A stretch of 64,000 nt of DNA from Pseudomonas mangiferae. Lineage in GTDB: Bacteria > Pseudomonadota > Gammaproteobacteria > Pseudomonadales > Pseudomonadaceae. Shown here piece after piece: positions 25,229 to 33,628 of the stretch. The stretch is taken from assembly GCF_007109405.1 (NCBI RefSeq), contig NZ_VJOY01000014.1, positions 1-64,000 of the forward strand. The letters run 5' to 3'. Position 1 is the stretch's first letter. Each line of letters begins with the position of its first letter. Position numbers and translations under genes: made by a program. The notes under the pieces are model-generated. The model ran no database searches. It worked only from the letters and a program-made list of their open reading frames with translations, and was not told where the DNA came from.

Positions 25229-26041
25229 GTGCCCGATTACCAAGCCTTTCGCGTCGAACTGGCCGACAAGATCGCCCATGTCATCATCGACCGGCCGGAA
25301 AAGGCCAATGCGATGAACGCCGACTTCTGGCGCGAGATCATCGAGATCTTCCGCTGGGTCGACGACACCGACGAGGTGCGCGCCGTGGTGCTGTCGGGCG
25401 CCGGCAAGCACTTCTCCTCCGGCATCGACCTGATGCTCCTGGCCCAGGCGGCCAATGTCCTGGGCAAGGACATCGGGCGCAACGCCGAGATCCTGCGGCG
25501 CAAGATCCTCGAACTGCAGGCTTCCTTCAACGCCGTCGACCTCTGCCGCAAGCCGGTGCTGGCCGCCATCCACGGCTACTGCCTGGGCGGTGGCATCGAC
25601 CTGATCGCCGCCTGCGACATGCGCTATTCCACCCGCGACGCCCAGTTCTCCATCAAGGAAATCGACATCGGCATGGCCGCCGACGTCGGCACGCTGCAGC
25701 GCCTGCCGCGGCTGATCGGCGATGGCATGATGCGCGAACTGGCCTACACCGGCCGGCATTTCGACGGCGAGGAAGCCCGGAGCATGGGGCTGGTCAACCG
25801 CACCTTCGACGACCCCCAGGCGCTCCTCGACGGGGTCTTCGCCATCGCCCGCGACATCGCCGCCAAGTCGCCCCTGGCGGTGCGCGGCACCAAGGAAATG
25901 GTTCGCTACATGCGCGACCACCGGGTCGACGACGGCCTGGAATACATCGCCACCTGGAACGCGGCGATGCTGCAGTCCGCCGACCTGCGGGTGGCCATGG
26001 CAGCCCATATGAACAAGCAGAAACCGGAATTCGCCGACTGA
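25229..26041 (+). CDS. Crotonase family, delta(3,5)-delta(2,4)-dienoyl-CoA isomerase-like
   Basis: GTG 25229 follows AAGGTG at a good distance. The 270-residue crotonase has the oxyanion-hole segments GKHFSSGIDLM (about 59-69) and HGYCLGGGIDLI (about 115-126). Three acids match the dienoyl-CoA isomerase triad (rat Asp176, Glu196, Asp204) with identical spacing: Asp124, Glu144 and Asp152, the last in MAADVGTLQRLP, a hallmark of that subfamily. It should therefore isomerise 3,5-dienoyl-CoA made from odd-position double bonds of unsaturated fatty acids rather than just hydrate enoyl-CoA. The gene lies upstream of fimL on the same strand. Confidence 0.88.
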   Translation: MPDYQAFRVELADKIAHVIIDRPEKANAMNADFWREIIEIFRWVDDTDEVRAVVLSGAGKHFSSGIDLMLLAQAANVLGKDIGRNAEILRRKILELQASFNAVDLCRKPVLAAIHGYCLGGGIDLIAACDMRYSTRDAQFSIKEIDIGMAADVGTLQRLPRLIGDGMMRELAYTGRHFDGEEARSMGLVNRTFDDPQALLDGVFAIARDIAAKSPLAVRGTKEMVRYMRDHRVDDGLEYIATWNAAMLQSADLRVAMAAHMNKQKPEFAD

Positions 26042-26079
26042 TGCCGTACGAGAACGTCGCGCGGGAGGCGCGCTAGCCC

Positions 26080-27762
26080 ATGGTCACCGGAGCCACGTCC
26101 CTTAGCCTGGTACGCGACGAGTTGTTCGCGACCATGGAACAGGCCGAACAGAGCCTGGAACATTTCATCGTCGAACGGCAGAACGGCAGCCTGTTGCAGC
26201 AGGCGGTGGAAAGCCTGCACCAGGTGCGCGGCACCCTGGCCCTGATCGAGCTGGCCGGCGCGGAGCTGCTGGCCCAGGAAGTGCTGCAGCAGGCCACCGA
26301 TATTCCGGTTGGCGCCGGCGAGGAGCGCGACAGCCAGCTGGCCGCCCTGAGCAATGCCCTCTACGTGCTGCGACGTTACCTGGAAGGGGTGGACGCCCAC
26401 CGCCGGGAAATGCCGGAGCTGCTGCTGCCGGCCATCAATGACCTGCGCCAGGCGGGCGCGCAGCCGCCGCTGCCGGAGAGCTTCTTCTTCAGCGCGCGCC
26501 TCGACCAGCCGCGGCCGATCCCGCCCACGGCGGTGACCTCCGCGGACCGTGACGGCGAGGCGCGCCGGTTGCGCCACATGTACCAGGTGGGGCTGCTGGG
26601 TTTCATCCGCGAACAGAATCCCCTGGGCAGCCTGAAGCTGATGGCCCGTGCCCTGGCTCGCCTGGACGCGCTGTACGCCGGCGAGCCGCGGGCGCGCCTG
26701 TGCTGGATCGGCGCCGCCGCCCTGGAAGCCCAGATGGATGCCCAGTTGCTGCCGCGCAAGGCGCGCAAGCAGCTGTTCTCCCGCCTGGACCGCGAACTCA
26801 AGGCGCTGCTGGGCGTACCCGCCTACGAAGCGCCGCGGGCACTGCTCAAGGAGCTGCTCTATCTGGTGGCCCTGGCCGACAGCCAGGGGCCGCGCGTCGG
26901 CGAGGTACGCGAGGTGTTCGGCCTGGCGTCGCTGCCGTTCACCGACCACCTGCTGGAAGAGGAATACCAGCGCCTGGCGGGTCCGGGCCAGGCGGTCATG
27001 CGCTCCCTGTCTTCGGCGATCCGCGAGGAACTGGCCGGGGTCAAGGACATGCTCGACCTGATCGAGCGTGGCACCGCCCAGCGCGAGGGGTTCGGCGCCC
27101 TGCACACGCAACTGGGCAAGCTGGCCAAGACCCTGGGCATGGTGGGGCTGACCTCCGCGGGCAATGCCTTGCAGGCCCAGTTGCCGGTGGTGGCCGGGTG
27201 GGCCCGGGACGAGACGAGCGAACCGGACGGCCAGGCGCTGCACAAGTTGGCCGACGCGGTGCTCTACGTGGAGAGCATGGTCGCCAGCCTGGAGCGCGGC
27301 CAGGCGCCGGACAGCCGTCCGCAGATGGCCGTGGTGGGCCAGGAAGCCGAGTCCTTCGCCGACCACCAGCTGTTCGAGGCCCGTATCGTCGTGGTGGACG
27401 AAGCCCAGGCCGGCATCGGCCTGGCCAAGCGCGCCATCACCGCCTACCTGGAGTCCAACGGCGACAAGCTGCACCTGGCCAACGTGCCGTTCAGCCTGCA
27501 CACCGTGCGCGGCGGCCTGTGGTTCCTCGGCCGCGAGCGTGCGGCGAACCTGGTGGGCGCCTGCGCCGAATACATCCAGAAGCAGATGCTGGAGGCCCCG
27601 CAGATGCCGTCCGAGCAGATGCTGGAGACCCTCGCCGACGCCCTCACCAGCCTGGAGTACTACCTGGAAGGCGGGGCGGTGATGCGGCCGGAGACCCAGC
27701 CCAGCGTCCTCGACCTGGCGGCCGACAGCGTGCGCGCCCTCGGCTTGCCGGTGGCGGCCTGA
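26080..27762 (+). CDS. fimL: Type IV pilus/cAMP signalling scaffold FimL
   Basis: FimL resembles the N-terminal HPt-like region of ChpA and links the Pil-Chp system to CyaB/Vfr cAMP control, twitching motility and virulence in P. aeruginosa, where it sits in the same neighbourhood. The 560-residue product starts at ATG 26080. HPt-like helices are visible at residues 35-75 ([24 protein letters not shown]) and again near 455-500 ([24 protein letters not shown]), the two-copy layout of ChpA/FimL. His47 stands in an H-x-x-R-G context, close to a phosphoacceptor motif. The stop overlaps the nudC start (TGATG), so the two are translationally coupled. Confidence 0.88.
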   Translation: MVTGATSLSLVRDELFATMEQAEQSLEHFIVERQNGSLLQQAVESLHQVRGTLALIELAGAELLAQEVLQQATDIPVGAGEERDSQLAALSNALYVLRRYLEGVDAHRREMPELLLPAINDLRQAGAQPPLPESFFFSARLDQPRPIPPTAVTSADRDGEARRLRHMYQVGLLGFIREQNPLGSLKLMARALARLDALYAGEPRARLCWIGAAALEAQMDAQLLPRKARKQLFSRLDRELKALLGVPAYEAPRALLKELLYLVALADSQGPRVGEVREVFGLASLPFTDHLLEEEYQRLAGPGQAVMRSLSSAIREELAGVKDMLDLIERGTAQREGFGALHTQLGKLAKTLGMVGLTSAGNALQAQLPVVAGWARDETSEPDGQALHKLADAVLYVESMVASLERGQAPDSRPQMAVVGQEAESFADHQLFEARIVVVDEAQAGIGLAKRAITAYLESNGDKLHLANVPFSLHTVRGGLWFLGRERAANLVGACAEYIQKQMLEAPQMPSEQMLETLADALTSLEYYLEGGAVMRPETQPSVLDLAADSVRALGLPVAA

Positions 27763-28595
27763 TGGACGCCCCGCGCTGGCAGCCGGGCCTGCTCGCGGAG
27801 CAGACCGAGGGCGGCTGGAGCCTGGTACACAGCCAGCAGCGCTTCCTGGCGGACGCCAACGGCGTGCTGTTCCCCCGTGCTTGGCTGGCCCGCCAGAACC
27901 TGCCGATTCTCGCCGAACACGGCATCGGCCATCTGGATGGCGAGCCGGTGTACCTGCTGGAAGCCGCACCCGGCGCCGAGCTGCCTGGCTGCAGCTGGCA
28001 GGGCCTGCGGCAATTCATGATGCAGGCCGATGCCGAGACCTTTCGCATGCTCGGTTATGCCAGCCAGATCGGCACCTGGGCGCAGCAGAACCGCTTCTGC
28101 GGCAGCTGCGGCGTGGGCCTGCGGCTGTTGCCGGGCGAGCGCGCCATGGTCTGTTCGGACTGCGGCCTGCACCTGTACCCGCGCCTGGCGCCGAGCATGA
28201 TCGTGCTGGTCACCCGGGGCGACGAGGTGCTGCTGGCCCGTTCGCCGCGCTTCGTCCCGGGGGTCTACAGCACCCTGGCCGGGTTCGTCGAGCCCGGTGA
28301 GTCGGTGGAAGCGTGCGTGCGGCGCGAGGTGCGCGAGGAAGTGGCGGTGGAGATCGAGGCGCCGCGCTACATCGCCAGCCAGAGCTGGCCGTTCCCCCAT
28401 TCGCTGATGCTCGGTTTCCACGCCGAATACCGCTCCGGCGAGATCGTGCCGCAGCCCGGGGAAATCGAGGATGCCCGCTGGTTCCCGCTGGATAACCTGC
28501 CGCCACTGCCGGCGTCGCGCTCCATCGCCCGCTACCTGATCGACCTGTACCTGGCCCGTCGCTCAGGCGGCGCCGAACCAGTGCTGCCAGGCTAG
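27762..28595 (+). CDS. nudC: NAD+ diphosphatase / RNA NAD decapping Nudix hydrolase
   Basis: NudC hydrolyses NADH/NAD+ to NMN(H) and AMP, and removes NAD caps from RNA. The 277-residue product begins inside the fimL stop. Four zinc-ligand cysteines are at Cys113, Cys116, Cys131 and Cys134 (CGSC and CSDC). The Nudix box starts at about 174 as GFVEPGES and ends [10 protein letters not shown]. The NudC-specific [11 protein letters not shown] motif lies near 210-220. Its last 33 bases overlap the tail of the convergent permease gene. Confidence 0.94.
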   Translation: MDAPRWQPGLLAEQTEGGWSLVHSQQRFLADANGVLFPRAWLARQNLPILAEHGIGHLDGEPVYLLEAAPGAELPGCSWQGLRQFMMQADAETFRMLGYASQIGTWAQQNRFCGSCGVGLRLLPGERAMVCSDCGLHLYPRLAPSMIVLVTRGDEVLLARSPRFVPGVYSTLAGFVEPGESVEACVRREVREEVAVEIEAPRYIASQSWPFPHSLMLGFHAEYRSGEIVPQPGEIEDARWFPLDNLPPLPASRSIARYLIDLYLARRSGGAEPVLPG

Positions 28596-29348
28596 GCGCG
28601 CGGTCAGCGCCAGCACCACCAGGATGAACACCGGGCGAATGAACTTCGCTCCACCCTTGATCGCCGTGCGCGCGCCGAGGAAGGCGCCCGCCATCAGCGC
28701 CAGGCCCATGGCGATGCCCAGCAGCCAGGCCACCTGGCCTCCGACGATGAACACCCCGAGGGCCACCGCGTTGCTGACGAAGTTCATGCTGCGCGCGACG
28801 CCGCTGGCGCGGACCAGATCCAGCGGATAGAGCAGCAGGCTGCTCACCGTCCAGAACGCGCCGGTACCCGGGCCCGCCACCCCGTCGTAGAAGCCCAGCC
28901 CCAGCCCCTGGGGCCATTGCCGGCCGCGGGCGATGGGGGCGTCGCTGGCCTGGACGGTATCCGGGGTGCGGCCGAACAGCAGGTACAGCCCGCAGCCGAA
29001 CACCACCACCGGCAGCATCTGGTTCAGCCATTCGGCCGGCAGCCAGTGGGCGAGGACCGCGCCCAGGGCGGCGCCGATCGCGGTGGCCAGCAGGGCGTTG
29101 CGCCACTGGCGCGGGTCGAACAGCCGGCGCCGGTAGAAGGTGAAACTGGCGATCCCTGAACCGAAGGTGGCGCACAGCTTGTTGGTGCCCAGCACCAGGT
29201 GGGGCGGCAGGCCGGCGGTGAGCAGGGCGGGGATGGTGAGCAGGCCGCCGCCACCGGCGATGGCATCGATGAACCCGGCGAGGAAAGCGACGGCCGCGAG
29301 CACGGCCAGGGTGACGGGGTCCACCGCGAGTTCCAGAGGAAAGGGCAT
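28563..29348 (-). CDS. TSUP (TauE/SafE) family permease
   Basis: The 261-residue protein (ATG 29346-29348; an in-frame start at 29399 is less likely) is built of about eight membrane helices. The family signature [19 protein letters not shown] is near residues 23-41 and its internal repeat [15 protein letters not shown] is near 150-164. TSUP permeases export or import sulfite, sulfoacetate or other small organosulfur anions. The substrate here cannot be read from sequence. The gene converges on nudC and overlaps it by 33 bases. Confidence 0.88.
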   Translation of the reverse strand: MPFPLELAVDPVTLAVLAAVAFLAGFIDAIAGGGGLLTIPALLTAGLPPHLVLGTNKLCATFGSGIASFTFYRRRLFDPRQWRNALLATAIGAALGAVLAHWLPAEWLNQMLPVVVFGCGLYLLFGRTPDTVQASDAPIARGRQWPQGLGLGFYDGVAGPGTGAFWTVSSLLLYPLDLVRASGVARSMNFVSNAVALGVFIVGGQVAWLLGIAMGLALMAGAFLGARTAIKGGAKFIRPVFILVVLALTARLAWQHWFGAA

Positions 29349-29448
29349 AAAACACTCGATCTGTGACTGATTGCGCGGCCTGGCGGCTGGCCGCGGCAAG
29401 GCGGGCTGCGCATAATGCCGGCAATTTCAGAAAGAAGGGAAGTCTTCC

Positions 29449-30099
29449 ATGCAATACCTCGGCCTGGCCCTGGGCGTCGCGCTGCTGGCGCTGCTCGCGC
29501 TCTGGGTGGCGATACGCATCCTTTCCGGCGGGCGCTGGCTGGCCGGTTGGCTGCGCGGCACCTGCGGCCTGTTGTTCGTCGCTGCGGCGGTGCTGGTGGC
29601 GCTGGTGGCGAAGGACCTGTCCACCTACGCCCCGCTGCCCGAGGGCAAGCCCCTGGTCACCCTGAGCTTCCAGGCCGAGGGGCCGCAGCGCTACCGGGTC
29701 AACCTGATGCAGGGAGGCGAGGAGCACCAGGTGATGCTGGACGGCGACCTCTGGCAGCTGGACGCCCGGCTGTTCAAGTGGAAGGGCCTGGCCGCGCTGA
29801 TCGGCCTGCAGACCGGTTACCGCCTGGAACGGCTGTCCGGACGCTTCCTCGCCATCGAGCAGCAGCAGATGGCCCAGCACGCCCGGGTGCAGCTGGCCGA
29901 GAGCGCCTACGGCATCGACCTCTGGCGTTGGGCGCGCCTGGGCCAGCACGACCTGTTCCTCTTCGACCCTCAGGCGCAGCGGGTCACCTACCTGCCCATC
30001 GCCGACGGCGCGGTGTACGCGGTCAACCTGTCGCCCACCGGCCTGCTGGCGCAGCCCCTCAACCAGGCGGCGAGCCAGGCATTGAAGGACTGGCGCTAG
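29449..30099 (+). CDS. Conserved Pseudomonas membrane-anchored protein of unknown function
   Basis: This 216-residue protein has two N-terminal membrane helices (about residues 3-24 and 38-57) and a soluble remainder facing the periplasm or cytoplasm (ITLSFQAEGPQRYRVNLM-like beta-rich text, then LDGDLWQLDARLFKWKG). Databases sometimes label relatives as multidrug transporter, which the topology does not support. The ribosome site is GAAGGGAAG. Its TAG stop uses the first base of the MITE-like copy 2 as its G. I cannot assign a function. Confidence 0.8.
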   Translation: MQYLGLALGVALLALLALWVAIRILSGGRWLAGWLRGTCGLLFVAAAVLVALVAKDLSTYAPLPEGKPLVTLSFQAEGPQRYRVNLMQGGEEHQVMLDGDLWQLDARLFKWKGLAALIGLQTGYRLERLSGRFLAIEQQQMAQHARVQLAESAYGIDLWRWARLGQHDLFLFDPQAQRVTYLPIADGAVYAVNLSPTGLLAQPLNQAASQALKDWR

Positions 30100-30238
30100 G
30101 TTCTTACGAAAAATGCCTGCGCTCGCTGATGCTGCGTAAAAAACAGGCTCAGACTGCTCATGTACAGCACGTGAACTCCGCTTCTTCGCCTGTTTTTGCC
30201 GTGCCTGACCTTCGCTCGACGACTTTTCGTACAGAACC
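30099..30238. mobile_element. MITE-like element, copy 2 (140 bp)
   Basis: This copy begins GGTTCTTACGAAAA and ends TTTTCGTACAGAACC. It is the same length and orientation as the copy at 10214-10353, with about 90 percent identity by eye. The left terminal repeat has lost one base relative to the right. Its first base forms the last base of the TAG stop of the preceding gene. TA flanks the left side only. Confidence 0.85.
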
Positions 30239-30255
30239 CCGCGACTGGCGACAAC

Positions 30256-30284
30256 GAAAAAGGAGCCCTCGGGCTCCCTTTTTC
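30256..30284. terminator. Bidirectional rho-independent terminator
   Basis: GGAGCCC and GGGCTCC pair around a TC centre, with A5 before and T5 after the stem, so it can stop transcription from both sides. It lies between the MITE copy and the end of the minus-strand SDR gene. Confidence 0.85.
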
Positions 30285-30297
30285 ATGACGGCGATCC

Positions 30298-31065
30298 TCA
30301 GGACAGGAAGCCGCCGTCGACGTTCAGCGCCACGCCGGTGGTGTAGCTGGAGGCGTCGCTGGCCAGGTAGAGCACGGCCCCGGCCATCTCGCCCGGATCG
30401 GCCACGCGCTTCAGCGGGATGCGCTGCAGCGCCATCTTCAGGATGCTGTCGTTCTTGGTCAGGGCCGAGGCGAACTTGGTGTCCGTCAGGCCCGGCAGCA
30501 GGGCGTTGCAGCGGATGCCGTACTGCGCGCATTCCTTGGCGAAGACCTTGGTCATGCTGATCACTGCGGCCTTGGTCACTGAATAGATGCCCTGGAAGTC
30601 CCCCGGGGTGACGCCGTTGATGGAAGCGACGTTGACGATGCTGCCGCCGCCGTTCTCGCGCATCAGCTTGCCGCCCTCGATGGACATGAAGTAGTAGCCG
30701 CGGATGTTCACGTCCACGGTCTTCTGGAACGCCCCCAGGTCGGTGTCCAGCACGTTGCAGAACTGCGGGTTGGTGGCGGCGTTGTTGACCAGGATGTCGA
30801 GGCGGCCGAAGCGCTCGCGGATGTCCGCGAAGACCTGCTGGATCTGCTCCATCTCGCCGATGTGGCAGGCGATGGCGGTGGCTTTGCCACCTTCGGCGGT
30901 GATGGCGTCGGCCACGGCCTGGCAACCGTCCAGCTTGCGGCTGGAGACGATCACGTGGGCGCCCTGTTGGGCCAGCAGCTTGGCGATGGCCTCGCCGATG
31001 CCGCGGCTGGCGCCGGAAACGAAGGCGATCTTGCCGTCGAGGTCGAACAGGTGGGTCTTGGACAT
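30298..31065 (-). CDS. Short-chain dehydrogenase/reductase
   Basis: The 255-residue protein starts at ATG 31063-31065 with AGGGGAAG upstream. It is a classical SDR: SGASRGIGEA (residues 17-26) binds NAD(P), VNNAA is at 93-97, and the catalytic Ser148, Tyr161 and Lys165 are present (YSVTK). It reduces or oxidises a hydroxyl/keto group of an unknown substrate. It lies 20 bases after the phosphotransferase gene on the same strand, a pairing often seen in acyl-CoA metabolism clusters of Pseudomonas. Confidence 0.93.
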   Translation of the reverse strand: MSKTHLFDLDGKIAFVSGASRGIGEAIAKLLAQQGAHVIVSSRKLDGCQAVADAITAEGGKATAIACHIGEMEQIQQVFADIRERFGRLDILVNNAATNPQFCNVLDTDLGAFQKTVDVNIRGYYFMSIEGGKLMRENGGGSIVNVASINGVTPGDFQGIYSVTKAAVISMTKVFAKECAQYGIRCNALLPGLTDTKFASALTKNDSILKMALQRIPLKRVADPGEMAGAVLYLASDASSYTTGVALNVDGGFLS

Positions 31066-31085
31066 GGGCTTCCCCTGGTGGCGGC

Positions 31086-32153
31086 TTACAGCCGGGATTG
31101 ATCGATGACGTTCAGGCTCATGCGCTCCAGCAGCCGGTTCATCTGGATGAACGTGGCGAAGCGCTTGTCCTGGGTCTGGCCGTGGTAATAGCGGTAGTAG
31201 ATCTGCTGCACGATGCCCGCCAGCCGGAACAGGCCGTAGGCGTAATAGAAGTCGATGCACGGCAGGTCGATGCCGGCGCGCTCGGCGTAGTAGTCGGCGA
31301 AGGCCTGGCGGCCGAGCATGCCCGGCAGGTGGCTGGGCTGGCGGCGCATCAGTTGCACCGGGGCCGGGTCGTCGGCCTGGATCCAGTAGGCGAGGGTGTT
31401 GCCCAGGTCCATCAGCGGGTCGCCCAGGGTGGTCAGCTCCCAGTCCAGCACGCCGATGATGCTCAGCGGGCCTTCAGGGTCGAGGATGACGTTGTCGAAG
31501 CGATAGTCGTTGTGGATGATCGCCGGCTTCCCATGGTCGGCCGGCTGCTTCTCCCGCAACCAGGTCTTCACCGCCTCCCAGCCGGGGGCATCCGGGGTCG
31601 CGGCCTTCTCGTAGCGGTCGCACCAGCCTTCCACCTGGCGCTTCACGTAGCCGTCCGGGCGGCCCAGGTCGGCCAGGCCACAGGCCTCGTAGTCCACGCT
31701 GTGCAGCTCCACCAGCTTGTCGATGAAGCTGTGGCAGAGGGTGCGGGCCTGCTGTTCGTCGAGGCTCATGCCGGTCGGCAGGTCGGCCCGTAGGATGATC
31801 CCGCGAACCCGTTCCATGACGTAGAACTCCGCCCCGATCACCGATTCATCGGTGCAATGCACATAGGCCTTGGGGCAGTACGGGAAACCGGCGTTGAGCT
31901 GGTTGAGGATGCGGAACTCGCGGCCCATGTCGTGGGCGGACTTGGTCTTGTGGCCGAACGGCGGGCGGCGCAGGACGAACTCCTGCTGCGGGTACTCGAT
32001 CAGGTAGGTCAGGTTGGACGCGCCGCCCGGGAACTGGCTGATGCGCGGCGTACCCTGCAGGCCGGGGATGCGCGCCTTGAGGTACGGGTCGATGAGGGCG
32101 GGGTCGAGTTCTTCGCCTTCGCGAATCCGCGTGGACTGGTCGGTGAGCGTCAT
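31086..32153 (-). CDS. Acyl-CoA-dehydrogenase-associated phosphotransferase (APH family, ACAD10-like)
   Basis: The 355-residue protein has the aminoglycoside phosphotransferase fold: FPGGASNLTYLI nucleotide loop (about 42-53), then the catalytic loop IIHNDYRFDNVILD (His-N-D, about 210-223) and the metal Asp in GVLDWELTTLGDPLMDLG (about 234-251). ACAD10/11-type kinases phosphorylate 4-hydroxyacyl-CoAs for their breakdown, and this subfamily text is close to those. It forms an operon with the SDR downstream. An inverted repeat lies directly upstream of its start. Confidence 0.88.
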   Translation of the reverse strand: MTLTDQSTRIREGEELDPALIDPYLKARIPGLQGTPRISQFPGGASNLTYLIEYPQQEFVLRRPPFGHKTKSAHDMGREFRILNQLNAGFPYCPKAYVHCTDESVIGAEFYVMERVRGIILRADLPTGMSLDEQQARTLCHSFIDKLVELHSVDYEACGLADLGRPDGYVKRQVEGWCDRYEKAATPDAPGWEAVKTWLREKQPADHGKPAIIHNDYRFDNVILDPEGPLSIIGVLDWELTTLGDPLMDLGNTLAYWIQADDPAPVQLMRRQPSHLPGMLGRQAFADYYAERAGIDLPCIDFYYAYGLFRLAGIVQQIYYRYYHGQTQDKRFATFIQMNRLLERMSLNVIDQSRL

Positions 32154-32181
32154 GCCTATCCCTTCTGCTTATGATGGGTTC

Positions 32182-32211
32182 CCGAGACTATTGGCTAATC
32201 TAATGTCTCGG
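32182..32211 (-). promoter_or_regulatory. Palindromic operator-like sequence upstream of the phosphotransferase/SDR operon
   Basis: CCGAGAC (32182-32188) and GTCTCGG (32205-32211) are a perfect inverted repeat with a 16-base centre that is itself partly symmetric. It lies 29-58 bases upstream of the phosphotransferase ATG, a usual place for a TetR-type operator. Confidence 0.5.
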
Positions 32212-32293
32212 ATGGGAACGCCACAAGGCGCGTCGGATCGTTATAGACCAGCGTGTTGCCCGACGATCAAATCGCCTGATCCGCGACACGTGG

Positions 32294-32326
32294 CCGAAAA
32301 AAAACCGGAGTCGAGGACTCCGGTTT
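32294..32326 (-). terminator. Rho-independent terminator after the SCP2 gene
   Basis: CCGGAGTC and GACTCCGG pair around GAG. On the minus strand the stem is followed by a run of eight T bases, and it sits about 20 bases after the SCP2 stop codon. Confidence 0.9.
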
Positions 32327-32346
32327 TCGGGTGAACCGCGCCGGGA

Positions 32347-32658
32347 TCAGACCGGGAACAGTTCGCTCAGCTTCATCGCCAGCATCATGTCGCCTTCGGC
32401 GCGCAGCTTGCCGGCCATGAAGGCCTGCATGCCGTCGGTTTCGCCGCTGGTGATGCCCTTGAGGGTTTCGCTGTCCATGATCAGGGTGACGTTGGGGTTG
32501 GGCGCATCGCCTTGCTGAACGTCGCAGGTACCGTCCTTGACGACCAGGTAGTGGTTTTCGCCGTCTTCGATGTTGAACTGGAAGACCAGGTCCAGACCGG
32601 CAGCGGCGCTGGCGTTGAACTTGGACTGCATGCTTTTGACGATATCAGCGGTGCTCAT
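32347..32658 (-). CDS. SCP2 sterol-binding domain protein
   Basis: The 103-residue protein is a single SCP2 domain: VKSMQSKFNASAAAGLDLVFQFNI, then PNVTLIMDSETLKGITSGETDGMQAFMAGKLRAEGDMMLAMKLSELF, with the family's hydrophobic lipid tunnel pattern. Stand-alone bacterial SCP2 proteins bind fatty acids or acyl-CoA; the partner here is unknown. ATG 32656-32658 follows AAGGATAG. It is 63 bases downstream of the histidine phosphatase gene on the same strand and has its own terminator. Confidence 0.92.
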   Translation of the reverse strand: MSTADIVKSMQSKFNASAAAGLDLVFQFNIEDGENHYLVVKDGTCDVQQGDAPNPNVTLIMDSETLKGITSGETDGMQAFMAGKLRAEGDMMLAMKLSELFPV

Positions 32659-32721
32659 GGGTTCTATCCTTCGTTTTCGGTTTTGTCTGGCGACCGATCC
32701 GGTCGCGCGATGGGCCTTCGC

Positions 32722-33432
32722 TCAGCGGTAGGTGATGAGCTCGGGCATCTTCAACAGCTCCAGGTGCACATGACTGTTGAAGGAAGCCAGGGATACTTCG
32801 CCCTTGCGGAATTTCAGCACGCTCAGCGAGGTGTTGACGATCTGCCAGTTCAGCTCGAACGCCTTGATCGCCGGCATGCCGACAATGGACTGCAAGAGGG
32901 CGGTGATGGTGCCGCCGGAGGTGAAGACGGCGATGCGCTCCTTCTCGCCGGCGCCGTCCAGCAGGCGTTGCAGGCCGGCCTCGACGCGGGAGCGGAAGGC
33001 CTGCCAACTGATGAGGCCGTCCTTTTCGTGTTCACCGGAGACCCAGCGACCAATCATCAGCGAGAACAGCCGCTGGAATTCGGCGCGGTGCTCGCCGGCG
33101 TTGCGCAGGATGTGCAGGGCCTCGGGCTCGACCTGCAGCAGGTCCGGCAGGTGGGCGCGGATCACTTCGTCGGCTTCGAATTCGTCGAAGGCTGGGTCGA
33201 TTGCCAGATCGGGGCGGGGCAGGCCGGCCGCTTCGAGGCGGCCGAGGGCGGCGCGAGCGGTGTCCTGCTGGCGGCGCAGGTCGCCGGCGACGCAGCGGTC
33301 CAGGCGCACGCCGAGCCGTGCCAGGTGCTCCCCGAGGACTTCCGCCTGGCGGATGCCGGTCGTCGACAGCACGTCGTAGTCGTCGGCGCCGAAGGAGGCC
33401 TGGCCATGTCGTATCAGGTAGATGCTGCCCAC
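32722..33432 (-). CDS. Histidine phosphatase (phosphoglycerate mutase-like) family protein
   Basis: I place the start at GTG 33430-33432, which puts the RHG motif at residues 8-10 (SIYLIRHGQASFG) as usual; a TTG at 33465 is possible. The 236-residue product has the phospho-accepting His9, Arg in GDLRRQQDTARAA, and the second catalytic His region GGTITALLQ (where Gly-Gly-Thr replaces the common S-H-G). The last point makes activity uncertain: the typical second catalytic His is not evident in that segment. It precedes the SCP2 gene on the minus strand. Confidence 0.82.
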   Translation of the reverse strand: MGSIYLIRHGQASFGADDYDVLSTTGIRQAEVLGEHLARLGVRLDRCVAGDLRRQQDTARAALGRLEAAGLPRPDLAIDPAFDEFEADEVIRAHLPDLLQVEPEALHILRNAGEHRAEFQRLFSLMIGRWVSGEHEKDGLISWQAFRSRVEAGLQRLLDGAGEKERIAVFTSGGTITALLQSIVGMPAIKAFELNWQIVNTSLSVLKFRKGEVSLASFNSHVHLELLKMPELITYR

Positions 33433-33628
33433 GTCCCAGCGTCCGGTCGGGTGGAGGTTCGGCAAGGGTAGGGGCAGGGCGGGGCGACTGTCAACGGAAA
33501 AACATACGCTTGTTTGAATGGCCGCCGTCGCCCTGCGCAGGCGTTAACTGGCCGGCGCCGGGGGACGCCGGTATGCTTGCCCATCAGCCGTTCGCGGCCA
33601 TCGGGGCCGGGCGTACGAGGAGATGTGC

